From Sophora flavescens (Eukaryota > Streptophyta > Magnoliopsida > Fabales > Fabaceae), in NCBI GenBank assembly GCA_030762895.1, contig CM061068.1, forward strand, positions 79,385,228-79,449,227: 64,000 nucleotides of DNA. The letters are read 5' to 3'. Made by a program: the position numbers and the translations under genes. Under the pieces are notes generated by a model, which saw only the letters and a list, made by a program, of their open reading frames with translations, searched no databases and was not told the origin of the DNA. Shown in pieces: positions 12,618-22,911 of this stretch. Within the stretch, counting starts at the first letter, position 1. The number at the start of each line of letters is the position of its first letter.

Positions 12618-13785
12618 GTCGCACACGCGCCAAAAAGCGAGCGATTTACAAAATATGTAGATAGGGAGCGACAACTCGAGTATCGTCTCACAAGGACTCT
12701 TGGGTTGTTGTTAACAGAAAAAGTTAGATTTTGGGGGGTTTTGGGTTTGAAATCAAATAAAGAAAGCAGGCAAAAACAGAACAGCAGTTTAATTGATTAA
12801 CAAATAAGCTAAAGACGATTAATCTACTGTTCTCGATTTCCCAACTATCATCGGTTCGTGCAAATTCCAAGCCCTAAGCAGATTCTAATCCCCTCCCGGT
12901 TGTAGCAACAATTTACAAGCGAAACCATTACTACTGATATATGTTCATATTCCCGAATTAAGCAAACGGGGTTAAGCCCTTCGTGAACTAAGCGAACACG
13001 AATTGAACACACGTGAATTAAGCAAACGCGATTAAGTATAGGAACATAACATCACCGAAATAAATCAACAACACTATACACTCCTAAATTAAGCAAACAG
13101 AAACATATAGCATAGCATTGAAAACGGAAAAGCAAATAAAATAGGAATTACAAGAACCTCAAGTATAAATGGAAATCAATTACAATAGACTAATCAAGGA
13201 AACTAGCTCTCCATTCCTAATTTCGCAGCAATCTAAACTAAAAAGAAAAACCAAAGATAAAAGCTAAAAAAAACTCCTCAGTTCTGCCTTCAAACAGGCT
13301 TAAATACAGTTTCTGAATTCCACGAACTCGCGAGGCGAGCACACCTTCGCGAGGCGAATAATGCGAACAGTCTTCGGTGTTTGGCGAGCTCGCGAGGCGA
13401 GCTGATCATTCGCGAGGCGAGACTCTTCAAATTCCAAACTGTAATGCCCGTGACCTTCAACATGGATAAGCCGTGATGGCTGCTGGTCTTCCAGGGTTGG
13501 ATTACTCGCGAGGCGAGTCATGTTTCGCGGGGCGAGACAGAGAGGTTTGCAATTTCTGGAACAGTCACGCTTCTGGTTCGCGGGGCGAATGCCTTCTCGC
13601 GGGGCGAGGAACTCCAGAACTGCTTCACTTTATTAACCTGAAAACAAGAATTAGCATAAGTGCTTTATTTGACTCTAAATCAACTAAATTAACCTAAAAA
13701 TACTTTACAGACTCAAAATGCTGCTTAAAGACAATCGAGTCTAATTTAGGTGAAAATGAGATAAAATTAGCACAAAGCCAAGGTT
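12618..13785. mobile_element. Non-autonomous insertion with paired GC-motif blocks (insertion B)
   Basis: A sequence foreign to the Tat element starts near TGTCGCACACGCG (12618) and ends near 13785; the ends are approximate because I found no target duplication. Like insertion A it has a GAGTATCGTCTCACAAGGACTC phrase near the left end, an AT-rich middle, and then a block array (13329-13607). It has no coding capacity. Common membership with A is inferred from architecture, not from alignment. Confidence 0.5.
13329..13607. repeat. Four pairs of CGCGAGGCGA / CGCGGGGCGA motifs
   Basis: Eight copies begin at 13329, 13348, 13391, 13411, 13507, 13526, 13579 and 13598. They fall into four pairs with 19 or 20 bp between starts inside each pair; spacing between pairs varies (43, 96, 53 bp). 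The first two pairs use CGCGAGGCGA and the last uses CGCGGGGCGA. Confidence 0.85.
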
Positions 13786-16528
13786 TTTCTAGTTATAAAA
13801 CTAGACTAGCCAGCGGCTGATCACTGTACCTTGGACTGATCGGAAGGGGAATTGTTGGATGCAACAACGATGGTGTCTTTTGGTTTGGATAAGGTCTTGG
13901 CAGCATCAGAATCTGCTGAGATAGAAAACTCTTGACAGATCTTGATTTCTTGAAAAGTAAATCAGAGATTAGAGTTTTTTTCTTTTCTCTTTCTTGTTCC
14001 TTTTGTTGTCTTAGACACAAACTTTTGATCCTTTCTTGGCAGGCTTGGTCTTCGCAGGGATCAAATCTTCCTCCTCATCTGAATCATCTTCAAACATCTC
14101 TCCTGCTGATATAACAGCTTTAGATTTGCCAGGAAGAGGTTTGTTAAGAGGGATAACTGTCAAAGAAAACATAAATAAGTGGATCGTCGGTAGACAAGAG
14201 AAGAAACCTTCATACGTAATTGCCAAACAAGTACCTGGATTGTAAGTTAACATGCGTGAAAGGTATAAAAAGTCGTCATTCGGTTGAAGAACCGACGAGC
14301 AAAGGTAACTGGATTTGGTTTTTCGAAAGGATCAACGTAAGCACTTACGCTCTCTAGAAAAATGAAGTTACCTCCCTTTGTCGGCTTCCCTGGGTGTGAA
14401 TCAACTATACCAAAAGGAGCACAAGGAATGTGCACAGGATCAGGAAAAGGAGCTTTTAAACTGTCAAAATATTCTTTGGTCATATTTGGAATTTTCCAAT
14501 ATTTGGCAAGTCTTTCGGATTCCTTGTTATCGTGCATCCTTTTGAAGCCATGTCATGTGGTCTCATGGGATTCCACTTGATTTTGTAAAATTTCTCAAAG
14601 GCTTGAATTTCTTTCCGAAGTTCACCTTGAGTTTTTGACACCGGGTCTTGTTCCTGCACAGAAGAATCATCACCATTACCAGCAGCATCTGTAATGTGAC
14701 TCAAGCATATTTTTAGACTTGGATGATAATTGGAGTAATAGTCATCCCACCAGTCAAGAAAACTTTGAGTTGCTCCATGGAAAGTAGAAAATGGGACAAG
14801 TTGTAAAGAGGCCTTGCGAGCTTTATCTCTGTCACTGATGGCCATGATATCTTCGTATATTGGAACTTTGGCATTGATGAAGTGCTCATCTGGGTCTAAT
14901 GAGTAAGGAGCAGGGATAGATTAACAAAAATCAAGCTGACAAGTCGTGGTATTGGGTAAATGAAGATAGATTCAATGGGTTTTAAAACCAGGACCATCGA
15001 CAAAAATGACTCTTTGACAGAGAAAATTGGCCCAAATTGATTCATTGGATTTGGGCACAGTAGTACTCAGCTTAGTAAACCACTCCGGACCATATTTTTT
15101 GTCAACAAAAGGGGTGAAATTGATTTTTGAAAAGGCTAACGAAAGAGAATGAAAAATTTTGAAATAAAATTTGAAATTGACAGTTTCATCTTTTGACAAA
15201 GATTCAACAGAAACATAGCAAAGATAAGAACCATAATTGTCTATTGACAATTCGGTAGGGGCCTTGTAAGAAAGGCGACACTCTAAGACGACATGAAGCC
15301 ACAATTGGAGAAGCCAAAGAGGACCTCCTATGTTGGTTTTCTTTTTTTAATCTGACAGTGTCAACCAACATACCAATGCTATCGTAAAGATTGGTCATAA
15401 CACACTGGCCTAGGGCTGTCCTCTTGCCAGTAGCAAGAAGGTTGGCAAGAGGAACATAAGCTGCAATCAAAGTTGCAGATTTACTACAAAATACATAAGC
15501 ACATAGCCAAAGGAATAAAATGGCTACATGCTTAGTATCTGTCACCGGATCATTTTCTTTACCTTTGAAATCTGTGACATATTTAGAAAAAGAACATCTC
15601 GGGACGTAGACATCAATTTGTCTCTTAACCTCGACACGAGTATGCATGGAAGGGCCATCCGGACGAAGTCCTGTAATGGCTGACATGTCGAAAAGAGTTG
15701 GACCCATCATTCCATATGGGAAATGGAAATTGTTGGTAGTTTTATTCCAAAAGAAAGCTGATGGCCCCAATTAAAGAAAAGTCTGCCAATTTAAGACGAT
15801 GAGAAAGTTGGATAAATTCAAAGATTCCAACTTCTTTCCATACCTCACGTTTCTGGGCTTGGACACGGTCAAGCCAACCAACGTAGGCATCAAATATGGT
15901 AGCAGGGGGCATCCTAAAAATCCTATCACCCTTTTAAAATACGTGAATAGGAAGTGAAGAAAAAGAAGCTAAGATAGCCTTATTAGGTTTATTGCAAGGA
16001 AAGGAACCACACAAATTATCAGGAATTTCGTTCTGGGCAATAAGGGGACCCAAGAACGCAGCAGGTGGGTTTAGAGAAATGGAAGAGTCATGAACAAGAT
16101 AAATTACCTTAGAATTTTGCCAGAGCTCTAATTTATCCAAAAGTGGGTCCTGAACCACCACCCTAGGAGCAGCCACCGAGGATTGAGGTGTTGAAGCAGA
16201 GGTATTGGAAGAAGTCGCCATGAACACTAAGCAGAATAATGAAGAATGAAGCAACTTTGTGAAAGAGAAAAAATTTCGCAAAGAAAAGAAGCGAGTAGAT
16301 GGAGAAGAAGACTGAGTGGTGATGTGATAGAAATTTAAAGAAAGTTCGGGTTGATGGCTCAACTCCCAAGACAGCTACAACGTTATGATAATCCCTATCA
16401 AATAGGGATATGATTAAGTCGACAAGATTTGATGACTGAAGTTAAACCCAAAATTAAAAATCCGTTTTTGAGGATTTGAAAATTCAAATTCTGCTATTCT
16501 TTCGGACAAGGCCGTCGAAAAGCAGAAC

Positions 16529-16540
16529 TTAGGGGGCATC
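16529..16540 (+). other. Polypurine tract
   Basis: TTAGGGGGCATC lies directly before the second LTR, where plus-strand priming occurs. Confidence 0.6.
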
Positions 16541-17602
16541 TGTTAGGGGTGAAATTTTGAGTTTTCTTGACAGATGTTTTTTCGACAAGCTGACGAAGGG
16601 ATCGAGGTGATTACAAAAATTTTCTAAGTATTGAAAATATTTGGTTGACAAGAAAATACAGTTCGACAGAGGAAAAGATTCGAGAATCAAATTCCTAACA
16701 AAATAATAAAGGAAGACTTAGTCGAAGGAAGAGTCGTCGAGAGAAATAGAAAAGTGAAGAAATTGGTTAAGTTCCCAATCCGATGAAAGGTACCAATACA
16801 AGTTGTCAAGTAGTTCAAACCGTCGAAGATAAGCAAATTGACACGGAGCGGTTCAAGACATTGAGCAGTTAGTGGAATTGCTTGACAAAACAGTTTAAGT
16901 ATAAAACTTAAGAGAACTGCCGAAGACATGTGGCAGTCATTTAGATAGGGAGTTATTTCTAGGTAGTTATTTTATTTTCCTATAAAAACTAGTAATCGCA
17001 ATGTAATAAAGGTGGGTTACTTGATACACATCCTACACATCTCGATCACACAGCAGATTGACGGATTACATTCAAGTATTCCCTCCATCCTTCTTATTTC
17101 AATACTATGGAAAAATTCAATGTCATTTTCATCTCTTTTGTTCAAGTTCTTTACTTTTTCCTTTTAATTTCCAGTATTTCTCTCAAGTTCGTCATTCAAG
17201 TTTATTTTACTTCTTGCAAGTAGTGTCGTTTAGATCTTTCTTTCATTAACTTTCCTTTCAAACTTCAGTTTTCTTTTCATTATAAACTCAGTACGATTAG
17301 GAAGTTATTTTCTATTAAATAACTGTCCTTCTTTTTAAACTTCAAACTCAAGCAGTTTTATTGTCAACTTTCATTATTGCAAATATTCTGCACATCTCTT
17401 TCAAACTTACATATTTGTTTTAACACTAAGTCTTTGCCAGTAATTCCTAATTTGGCTAATTGTCAAAGTTGTACTTGACAGACAATTTACATACATATTT
17501 TTTATGAGATTACCGCATAACTCATAGGTCCCACACTCATTTGATCTTCAATTATTTGTCACGAAGGAATTTTGGTCAGAAACCAAAAAACCAACTTTAA
17601 CA
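16541..17602 (+). repeat. Second LTR of the Tat element
   Basis: TGTTAGGGGTG...TTTAACA, the same length as the first LTR. Unlike an ordinary 3' LTR it is followed not by host DNA but by another primer binding site and gag start. Confidence 0.9.
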
Positions 17603-17735
17603 AATTGGCACGCCCAGTGGGACGAGTTCAGAGTAACTCGTATAAGTGTCACAAACTCTCATATACAAATTCATTGTATGCGTCTACGGAGTGGGAGAGT
17701 AATTCAATCGTCATCTAATTCCCAAAACTCTGAAT

Positions 17736-18390
17736 ATGAGTAGTGCAAGTAATGCAGGTGTAGTCAGCACTGACACCGCTGTGTCAATGGTGGGTGCTAA
17801 TCCTATAACCACTGTTGCGACAGTTGATAATATTCCTGAAACCATGGCTTACGCTACTAATGCAGGAAATAAAAGCACTAATAGTTTGGTGGCGAGAAGA
17901 GGCTTTTCCTATGCTCAAGTTGTCAATAGGTTTGATGAAGTTGGTCAAGGAACACTCCCGTCACCAACTTCCCCAGTTGTACAACAAATAAGTCTGCCAA
18001 CTACTGGATTGTCTCCACGAAGTGTTGTGAATTCAAACCCAAGAGGGACTACGCAACCTCTGCCACAACCTTTGTATGGAATGACTTACGGCTTAACAAC
18101 CCAAATACGCCATTTGCATACATACCATATCCAAATGGAGTAACGACGGCCGTCCATACATCTGGACAAGCAGGACCGTCGAACTGGGGGCAAATCCCCA
18201 GTCGAGAGAATTGGATAACAAGGTCAGTGGTGACGACTCATACTCGACAAGAGCGCCCAGTAGTAAGATCACAAGTATCCCTACTTAGACAACCCCCGCA
18301 AAATATTGTTGGTCAGTCGGAGGCTACATTAGCCAATGTTCGACAACAAATTGACTCTAGCAACTTTGGCATGGAGAATACATTTACTCA
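17736..18390 (+). pseudogene. Second, truncated gag start
   Basis: It repeats the gag start at 1225 but stays open to about 18143, where the first copy is frameshifted within 60 bases. It stops abruptly at about 18390, where internal sequence is fused to LTR sequence at a short shared ACTCAG. Confidence 0.75.
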
Positions 18391-18391
18391 G

Positions 18392-18727
18392 TATAAACTC
18401 AGTACGATTAGGAAGTTATTTTCTATTAAATAACTGTCCTTCTTTTTAAACTTCAAACTTATATTTTCAAACTCAAGCAGTTTTATTGTCAACTTTCATT
18501 ATTGGCAATATTCTGTACATCTCTTTCAAACTTACATATTTGTTTTAACACTAAGTCTTTGCTAGTAATTCCTAATTTGGCTAATTGTCAAATTTGTACT
18601 TGGCAGACAATTTACATACATATTTTTTACGAGATTACCGCATAACTCGTAGGTCCCACACTCGTTTGATCTTCAATTATTTGTCACGAAGGAATTTTGG
18701 TCAGAAACCAAAAAACTAACGTTAACA
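18392..18727 (+). repeat. Third LTR, truncated to its last third
   Basis: From TATAAACTCAGTACG onward it matches the last 322 bp of the full LTRs, with a small insertion near 18455. It ends GTTAACA and is followed by GGTTG, the duplication that also precedes the first LTR. Confidence 0.85.
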
Positions 18728-18953
18728 GGTTGTCCCTTTGAAATTCTGGGACAGAGGAGGCAATTTTCTGGGATGCAACCTCACCAAAAAGGTTCGGAAA
18801 TTTGTCTTTGTAAGTATCGGATTTTGCAGGAATAGACTTGACTGAACTCGCAGCATCTATCTTTTCTGGGGAGAAGGAATTTCCTTCATCATCCGGAGGT
18901 TTCTCTGGTGGGTACTTGAAAACCACACGGTCTAAGGGGGTCGTGCTTGCCAT
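18728..18953 (-). pseudogene. Host ORF of unknown function, split by the Tat element
   Basis: From the ATG at 18953 the frame encodes a Ser/Pro/Lys/Asp-rich stretch (MASTTPLDRVVFKYPPEKPP at its start) and runs open into the retrotransposon boundary at 18728. Removing one target duplication places positions 24-1 directly after it and keeps the frame open (FQRDN then LTKNDNL), so the insertion appears to sit inside one exon. The frame is also open upstream of the ATG for about 20 codons, so the true start may be further up or in another exon. I recognise no domain. The gene, if expressed before, is now interrupted by 18.7 kb. Confidence 0.45.
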
Positions 18954-19233
18954 CGCAGACTTCAAACGGGTTTTCTCAAGAAGGTGAATCTTGGTGTTTT
19001 CTTGTATAGAGTTACGAAGCCGATATAAAAGATTTCATTTTTAATACTGAAAAACTTTTGTACCAAAAAAGATGATAAATTTTTTTCTTAAACCACAAGA
19101 CTTTTTTTTAAAAAAAAAATTAACCGTTAGATTAAACTTTTATGTTGGTGGTCTAAATATAGGTGGCTTCTAGGGTGGGGGAGCTATTAAGTCCCTCGCC
19201 CATGAGGGAGTCAAAATGATTGGTTATACCAGG

Positions 19234-19838
19234 TAGGGATGGCAACGGGGCGGGGTGGGGCCAGGTTTTGCCTTCCCCAACCCCACCCCGCTCCCCTTCG
19301 GGTCTGAAAAATAGATCCCACCCCCGCCCCCAGCAGGGGTCGGGTTTCCCCGCGGGTCCCCACCCCCGTCAATAAGTAACCAAATTAAAAAATTATTTTT
19401 GTTTAATTGAAATTAACAACTTAAAAATATAATGCCAATACATAAACAAAAAAACCATCACACAATCAAAACAATCAACCAGAAATTGAAACTTAGTTTT
19501 CTTTCACCTACAAATTAAAAAGAAACTAATGCTTTAGAAACACTTCGTTATGCTTCAAATAACACTGTTAGCAACAAAACACCATAGTAAAAGCACAAAC
19601 AAATGTCCTGTAAATTTTTAAAAAAGAAAGTATATATCCTTTTATACAGAATGAAATCTTTCAATCAAAACAAATATAATAACATACATGTAAAAATATG
19701 GCGGGTTCGGGGTGGGGGCGGGGCAGGTATCTGTATCCCCATCCCTGCCCCCGTCCCTAGTCAAAGTTGGTTTTCCCCGTCAAAGTCGGGGCGGGTTCGG
19801 GTGGGTACCCGCGGGTTCGGATCTTATTGCCATGCCTA
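19234..19838. mobile_element. Non-autonomous hAT-like element
   Basis: An exact 8-bp duplication ATACCAGG (19226-19233 and 19839-19846) flanks 605 bp. The ends are inverted: TAGGGATGGCAA at the left and TAGGCATGGCAA as complement of the right. Both ends are very GC-rich (runs of GGGGCGGG) and the middle is AT-rich. An 8-bp duplication is characteristic of hAT transposition. There is no transposase. Confidence 0.85.
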
Positions 19839-19846
19839 ATACCAGG

Positions 19847-20175
19847 TAAAATGGGGTATTGTCTATAAATTTAAAATCTTGATGGTAGATATGTGTAAAT
19901 ATGTTGTTTTGCATTATAGCCCCTGGAATAGATTAGAGTTTTTGTTACATATTCTGCACGATGTTAAATCTTGTCTATTCTGCCTGAAAAAAGAAGGGCA
20001 CAAGCTGTTGCCGTATGGATTGAGTAACACAACAATATTGAACTCTTTGACACTAATTTTAAAACCAAAACTTCCATCAAAACTGCCATGTTACACTAAT
20101 ATAGAAAGCACAAAGTCTGATGGGGCTGTAAGACAGCGAGGGGATGCTTCAATGGCAGAACAGAGCGACGGCATT
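19847..20175. other. Unassigned stretch before Cassandra
   Basis: A frame open from 19879 to the Cassandra insertion point at 20175 continues for only a few codons after 21061, so the element hit near the end of this frame. It could be a gene or transposon remnant. No domain recognised. Confidence 0.3.
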
Positions 20176-20582
20176 TGTAACACCCGGGTGCTGACGAGGG
20201 CAGGGAGCGGTCGTCGGTGCAAGAAGGCACGGACAAGGAGTGGCTCCTGGCAGACTTCAAGGCGGAGGGACACATGAATGAACCGATAACACACCCGAAT
20301 GAGAGGGATCCTAAGACTGTGTAGGTATGGGACTTACAGTTGAGGAAGACTTATATGAATTGATTGGTACTACCGATACTAACAAGATGCATCTTCTTTT
20401 CGGGAGCCCATCACTTAAGAACTCCACAGTTAAGCGTGCTTGACTTGGAGCAATTATGGGATGGGTGACCTCCTTGGAAGTTTTCCCAGGAAGCAAGTGA
20501 GTGAGGACAAAGCACGCTGAAAAGACCCGTGTTGGTCTGTGGGGACAGTCGTCAATCCATAGAGCAGCCAGGGATGTTTACA
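20176..20582 (+). repeat. Cassandra 5' LTR
   Basis: It starts TGTAACACCC and ends GATGTTTACA. It aligns base for base in length with the second LTR. Confidence 0.9.
20401..20480 (+). promoter_or_regulatory. 5S rRNA-derived segment in Cassandra 5' LTR
   Basis: It contains AGTTAAGCGTGCTTG and GGATGGGTGACCTCC, matching the internal promoter region of plant 5S rRNA, with several changes from a functional 5S gene. Known Cassandra elements use this region for RNA polymerase III transcription. Confidence 0.88.
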
Positions 20583-20584
20583 AA

Positions 20585-20596
20585 TGGTATCAGAGC
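20585..20596 (+). other. Cassandra primer binding site
   Basis: TGGTATCAGAGC, complementary to the 3' end of initiator methionine tRNA. Confidence 0.85.
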
Positions 20597-20653
20597 GGCA
20601 CCTCTCCCGGTACGGTGTGGTTCGGGGACGAACCAAGCGGAAGCTGGTGGGCA

Positions 20654-21060
20654 TTTAACACACGGGTGCCGACGAGGGCGGGGAGCGGTCGCCAATGCAA
20701 GAATGCAAGGACAAGGAGCGGCTCCTGACAGGCTTCTAGGCGGAGGGACACATGAATGAACCGATAACACACCCGAATGAGAGGGATCCTAAGACTGTGT
20801 AGGTATGGGACTATACAGTTGAGGAAGGCTTATATGAAATGATTGGTACTACCTATACTAACAAGATGCATCTTCTTTTCGGGAGCCCATCACTTAAGAA
20901 CTCCACAGTTAAGCGTGCTTAACTTGGATCAATTATGGGATGGGTGACCTCCTGGGAAGTTTTCCCAGGAAGCATGTGAGTGAGGACAAAGCACGCTGAA
21001 AAGACCCGTGTTGGTCTGTGGGGACAGTCGTCAATCCATAGAGCAGCCAGGGATGTTACA
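20654..21060 (+). repeat. Cassandra 3' LTR
   Basis: It starts TTTAACACAC (a changed terminus) and ends GGATGTTACA, directly followed by the target duplication. Confidence 0.9.
20880..20959 (+). promoter_or_regulatory. 5S rRNA-derived segment in Cassandra 3' LTR
   Basis: Same 5S-like block as in the 5' LTR; here the CTCCTGGGAAG end is closer to true 5S rRNA. Confidence 0.85.
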
Positions 21061-21518
21061 GCATTGCTCTGTAAAATGGGTCTTATTGACCCGCTGAAGG
21101 TAGAAGGAGATAGCCAAACGTTCCTTTTTTATAAATATTAAATTAAAACAAATGGCAACGTTGACATCTTGAAGCATAGAGTCACTATGGTCTAAGCCAC
21201 TCAAATTAGTTAACATACGTGTCTTATGTCACAAGATCGATCCTTACCTCCGAGAAAGCTTGTTTCAATTTATACTCTTGTTGTCTTTTATAATCAGAAA
21301 AAATAAAAAACTTTCGATCCTGAGAATCGAAATCATACACTATGAGTCCTTAGCTAAGGTACGGTAACCGTTTTCTACAATATGGGTATTTACGTTACCC
21401 GGCTCGGATCCAGACATTTTTTGCCATTTTCGTATCTTTTAAACCTAAATTAGAATGAACTTTCGTCCTCTCACCAATAGCAAAGTAAAATTTTCTGTTT
21501 TCCCCCTTTTTTTGCTAG

Positions 21519-21709
21519 ATCTGAATGTCTTTCTTCCATTAATGAAGTCAAATGCTGCATCTAAATCAAGTGTTCCTGTTACAACAAAGGTGCAGCCTGG
21601 TGACACCTTGTGGAGCATATCGTCTCGAATTTATGGTACTGGAGCAAAATGGAAGGAATTGGCAGCACTAAATCCACATATAAGAAAACCCAATGTCAGA
21701 GCCTCTTGA
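21519..21709 (+). CDS. LysM-domain exon, lone upstream unit
   Basis: The exon starts after a polypyrimidine run and acceptor (TTTTTTTGCTAG) and runs 191 nt to TGA. It encodes a LysM-like stretch with VQPGDTLWSISSRIYG followed by KWKELAALNPHI, the two conserved blocks of the fold. LysM domains bind N-acetylglucosamine-containing glycans such as chitin or peptidoglycan. The lone unit shares the AAATGCT variant with the first unit of the main array, so the two are duplicates. No preceding or following exon of a complete gene was found, and no signal peptide is attached. Whether it is ever spliced into mRNA is unknown. Confidence 0.5.
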
Positions 21710-22401
21710 AATAGAGGAGAGTTCAGACATTTTATTTTGTCGGATTTCACTATGGATAGAGTTGTAACAAATTAAACTTGTACAAAACACAACAAACAAA
21801 GAGTTTCCCATTAGAACTATGCCAATGGAACCAACGGAACTCCACATCCGTCAATGTTGGTCGACGTCGACAAGGAAATGCTTTCTGGACAACCTTATCT
21901 AAGGTACGATAACCAATGGAGTTAGAAAATGTGGGGTCAAATTGTTAAAAGGATTTATTACTTGTTATATATGTTAAAGTTTTCAGAAAATGTGGGGCAA
22001 ATTGTTAAAAGTTTATGGAACAGGAAGTACAGGTCACCTTGAATTGATCACAACCACTCAATTTTTAAAATATTAAATGTAATGGTTATTTTTACATCTT
22101 CACTGGTGAGGGAATTAATAACTCCCTCACTATAGAAGCTACCCTTAATATATGCTGTCATTCCATTGATCTTACATTTATAAAGACATCGGTGGACGAA
22201 GCTCATCACATTAATTACCTTTTAAGTATCGATTTAACGTAGCTTATAAACATGCCAATAAGGCAGCCCATAACTTGGCAAAAGATTGCAGTCAAAAAAA
22301 AAAAAACTTGGTAAATGATGCTTTTGTAAGCAATACTGCAAGTAGCTATCACTATGTTTCTCCTTGTATTGCCCAAATTTCCAACTCCTACATTAGACTT
22401 A

Positions 22402-22628
22402 GGTGGTGTTTGATATCCAGAATGTTTTATTCCCATGCAAATTATATTCCCGGGAATCTTTATTTCCCACATTTACACTTGGGATTAGAGTTTTCCCAGT
22501 TTCTAATTATCATTCACTAATTTTATTACAATCTTTTATGCATGAGAATAACTTTTTCAAACTTGTACCAAATATGAGAAACTTTTATTCTCGAGAATAT
22601 TTTTATAAAACTTGTATCAAACGCTAAC
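22402..22628. mobile_element. Tourist-like MITE, copy 1
   Basis: TTA flanks (22399-22401, 22629-22631) surround 227 bp with imperfect inverted ends, GGTGGTGTTTGATA and GTTAGCGTTTGATA. A TTA duplication suggests the PIF/Harbinger group. Confidence 0.65.
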
Positions 22629-22869
22629 TTATACATGTCATGATTCCTTTTTTGAAGCGTCTGTATTGAGTGGGAGCCATGCATTAATTAATATGATGTA
22701 GTTACAGGAAAAATAATCAAACAGCAAATGAAAAACTGAAAAGAAAAACTGGACAAATAACATAGCTCTTCCAAATTGCAATTATTCAGCAGACCATGAG
22801 GGAAATACAACAGCAAATGGAATTGCATACTTACAGAAAAATGTAACATTGACAAGGACAGACATTACT

Positions 22870-22911
22870 CTAAGAGCACCAAGTGCAGCAAGAAAATGAT
22901 AAATATGAAGG
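22870..22911 (-). pseudogene. Duplicated tail of the remorin gene
   Basis: It is identical in position and sequence context to the last 13 codons and stop of the remorin at 34178-34219. It cannot encode a protein alone and marks the breakpoint of the duplication. Confidence 0.85.

Larger units (their letters stand above)
11259..16221 (-). pseudogene. Antisense extra ORF with plant-mobile-domain-like region
   Basis: The gene runs opposite to gag-pol. Its likely start is the ATG at 16221 (MATSSNTSAS...). A region resembling the plant mobile domain follows at about 15204-15770 and 14972-15304, with FPYGMMGPTLFDMSAITGL and GGPLWLLQLWL typical of that family. Further segments lie at 14480-14845, 14247-14537, 11874-12230 (proline-rich, acidic) and 11259-11807 (a Lys/Glu-rich coiled coil ending at TAG 11259). 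Gaps look like introns plus frameshifts, for instance near 15940 and 15330. Insertion B (about 12618-13785) lies within it. Antisense mobile-domain ORFs are known from some Tat elements; their role is not established. Confidence 0.6.
30..18727 (+). mobile_element. Compound Ty3/gypsy Tat-lineage LTR retrotransposon
   Basis: Three LTR-type segments are seen: 30-1091, 16541-17602, and a truncated one at 18392-18727. Between the first two lies a full internal region; between the second and third only the primer site and gag start remain. The 5 bp before the first LTR (GGTTG, 25-29) recur immediately after the third (18728-18732), so the whole block behaves as one insertion. Lineage is inferred from the order gag, protease, RT, RNase H, a second RNase H, integrase, and from the antisense plant-mobile-domain-like ORF before the 3' LTR, a feature known from some Tat elements. 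Every coding module carries stops or frameshifts, so the element is inactive as it stands. Two smaller elements have inserted into it. Confidence 0.88.
20176..21060 (+). mobile_element. Complete Cassandra (TRIM) element
   Basis: Two 407-bp LTRs flank a 71-bp internal region, all bracketed by the 5-bp duplication GCATT (20171-20175, 21061-21065). Each LTR carries about 80 bp matching plant 5S rRNA, including its internal promoter region. The primer site TGGTATCAGAGC (methionine tRNA type) starts two bases after the first LTR. There is no coding capacity, as known for Cassandra, so it must use enzymes of other elements. Confidence 0.93.
21263..22911. repeat. Upstream copy of a segmental duplication
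   Basis: It holds, in order, a head (21263-21355), one LysM unit, and a flank of about 1 kb (about 21915-22911). The head recurs at 25446-25538 and the flank at about 33222-34218, on either side of the 14-unit array. By eye the two flanks differ at only about six sites. The left copy stops inside the last remorin exon, where gypsy sequence begins. Confidence 0.85.

Noticed and set aside
13300..13697. Repeat-rich small proteins on both strands
   Set aside because: They are translations of the paired CGCGAGGCGA motif array in a non-coding insertion.
19603..19839. Glycine-rich small protein
   Set aside because: It lies within the hAT-like element; the glycines come from its GC-rich end.
20501..20772. 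Several overlapping ORFs on both strands
   Set aside because: All fall inside Cassandra, which has no coding function.
20401..20959. Two 5S rRNA genes
   Set aside because: The 5S-like blocks lie within the two LTRs of a complete Cassandra element and differ from functional 5S at several sites.
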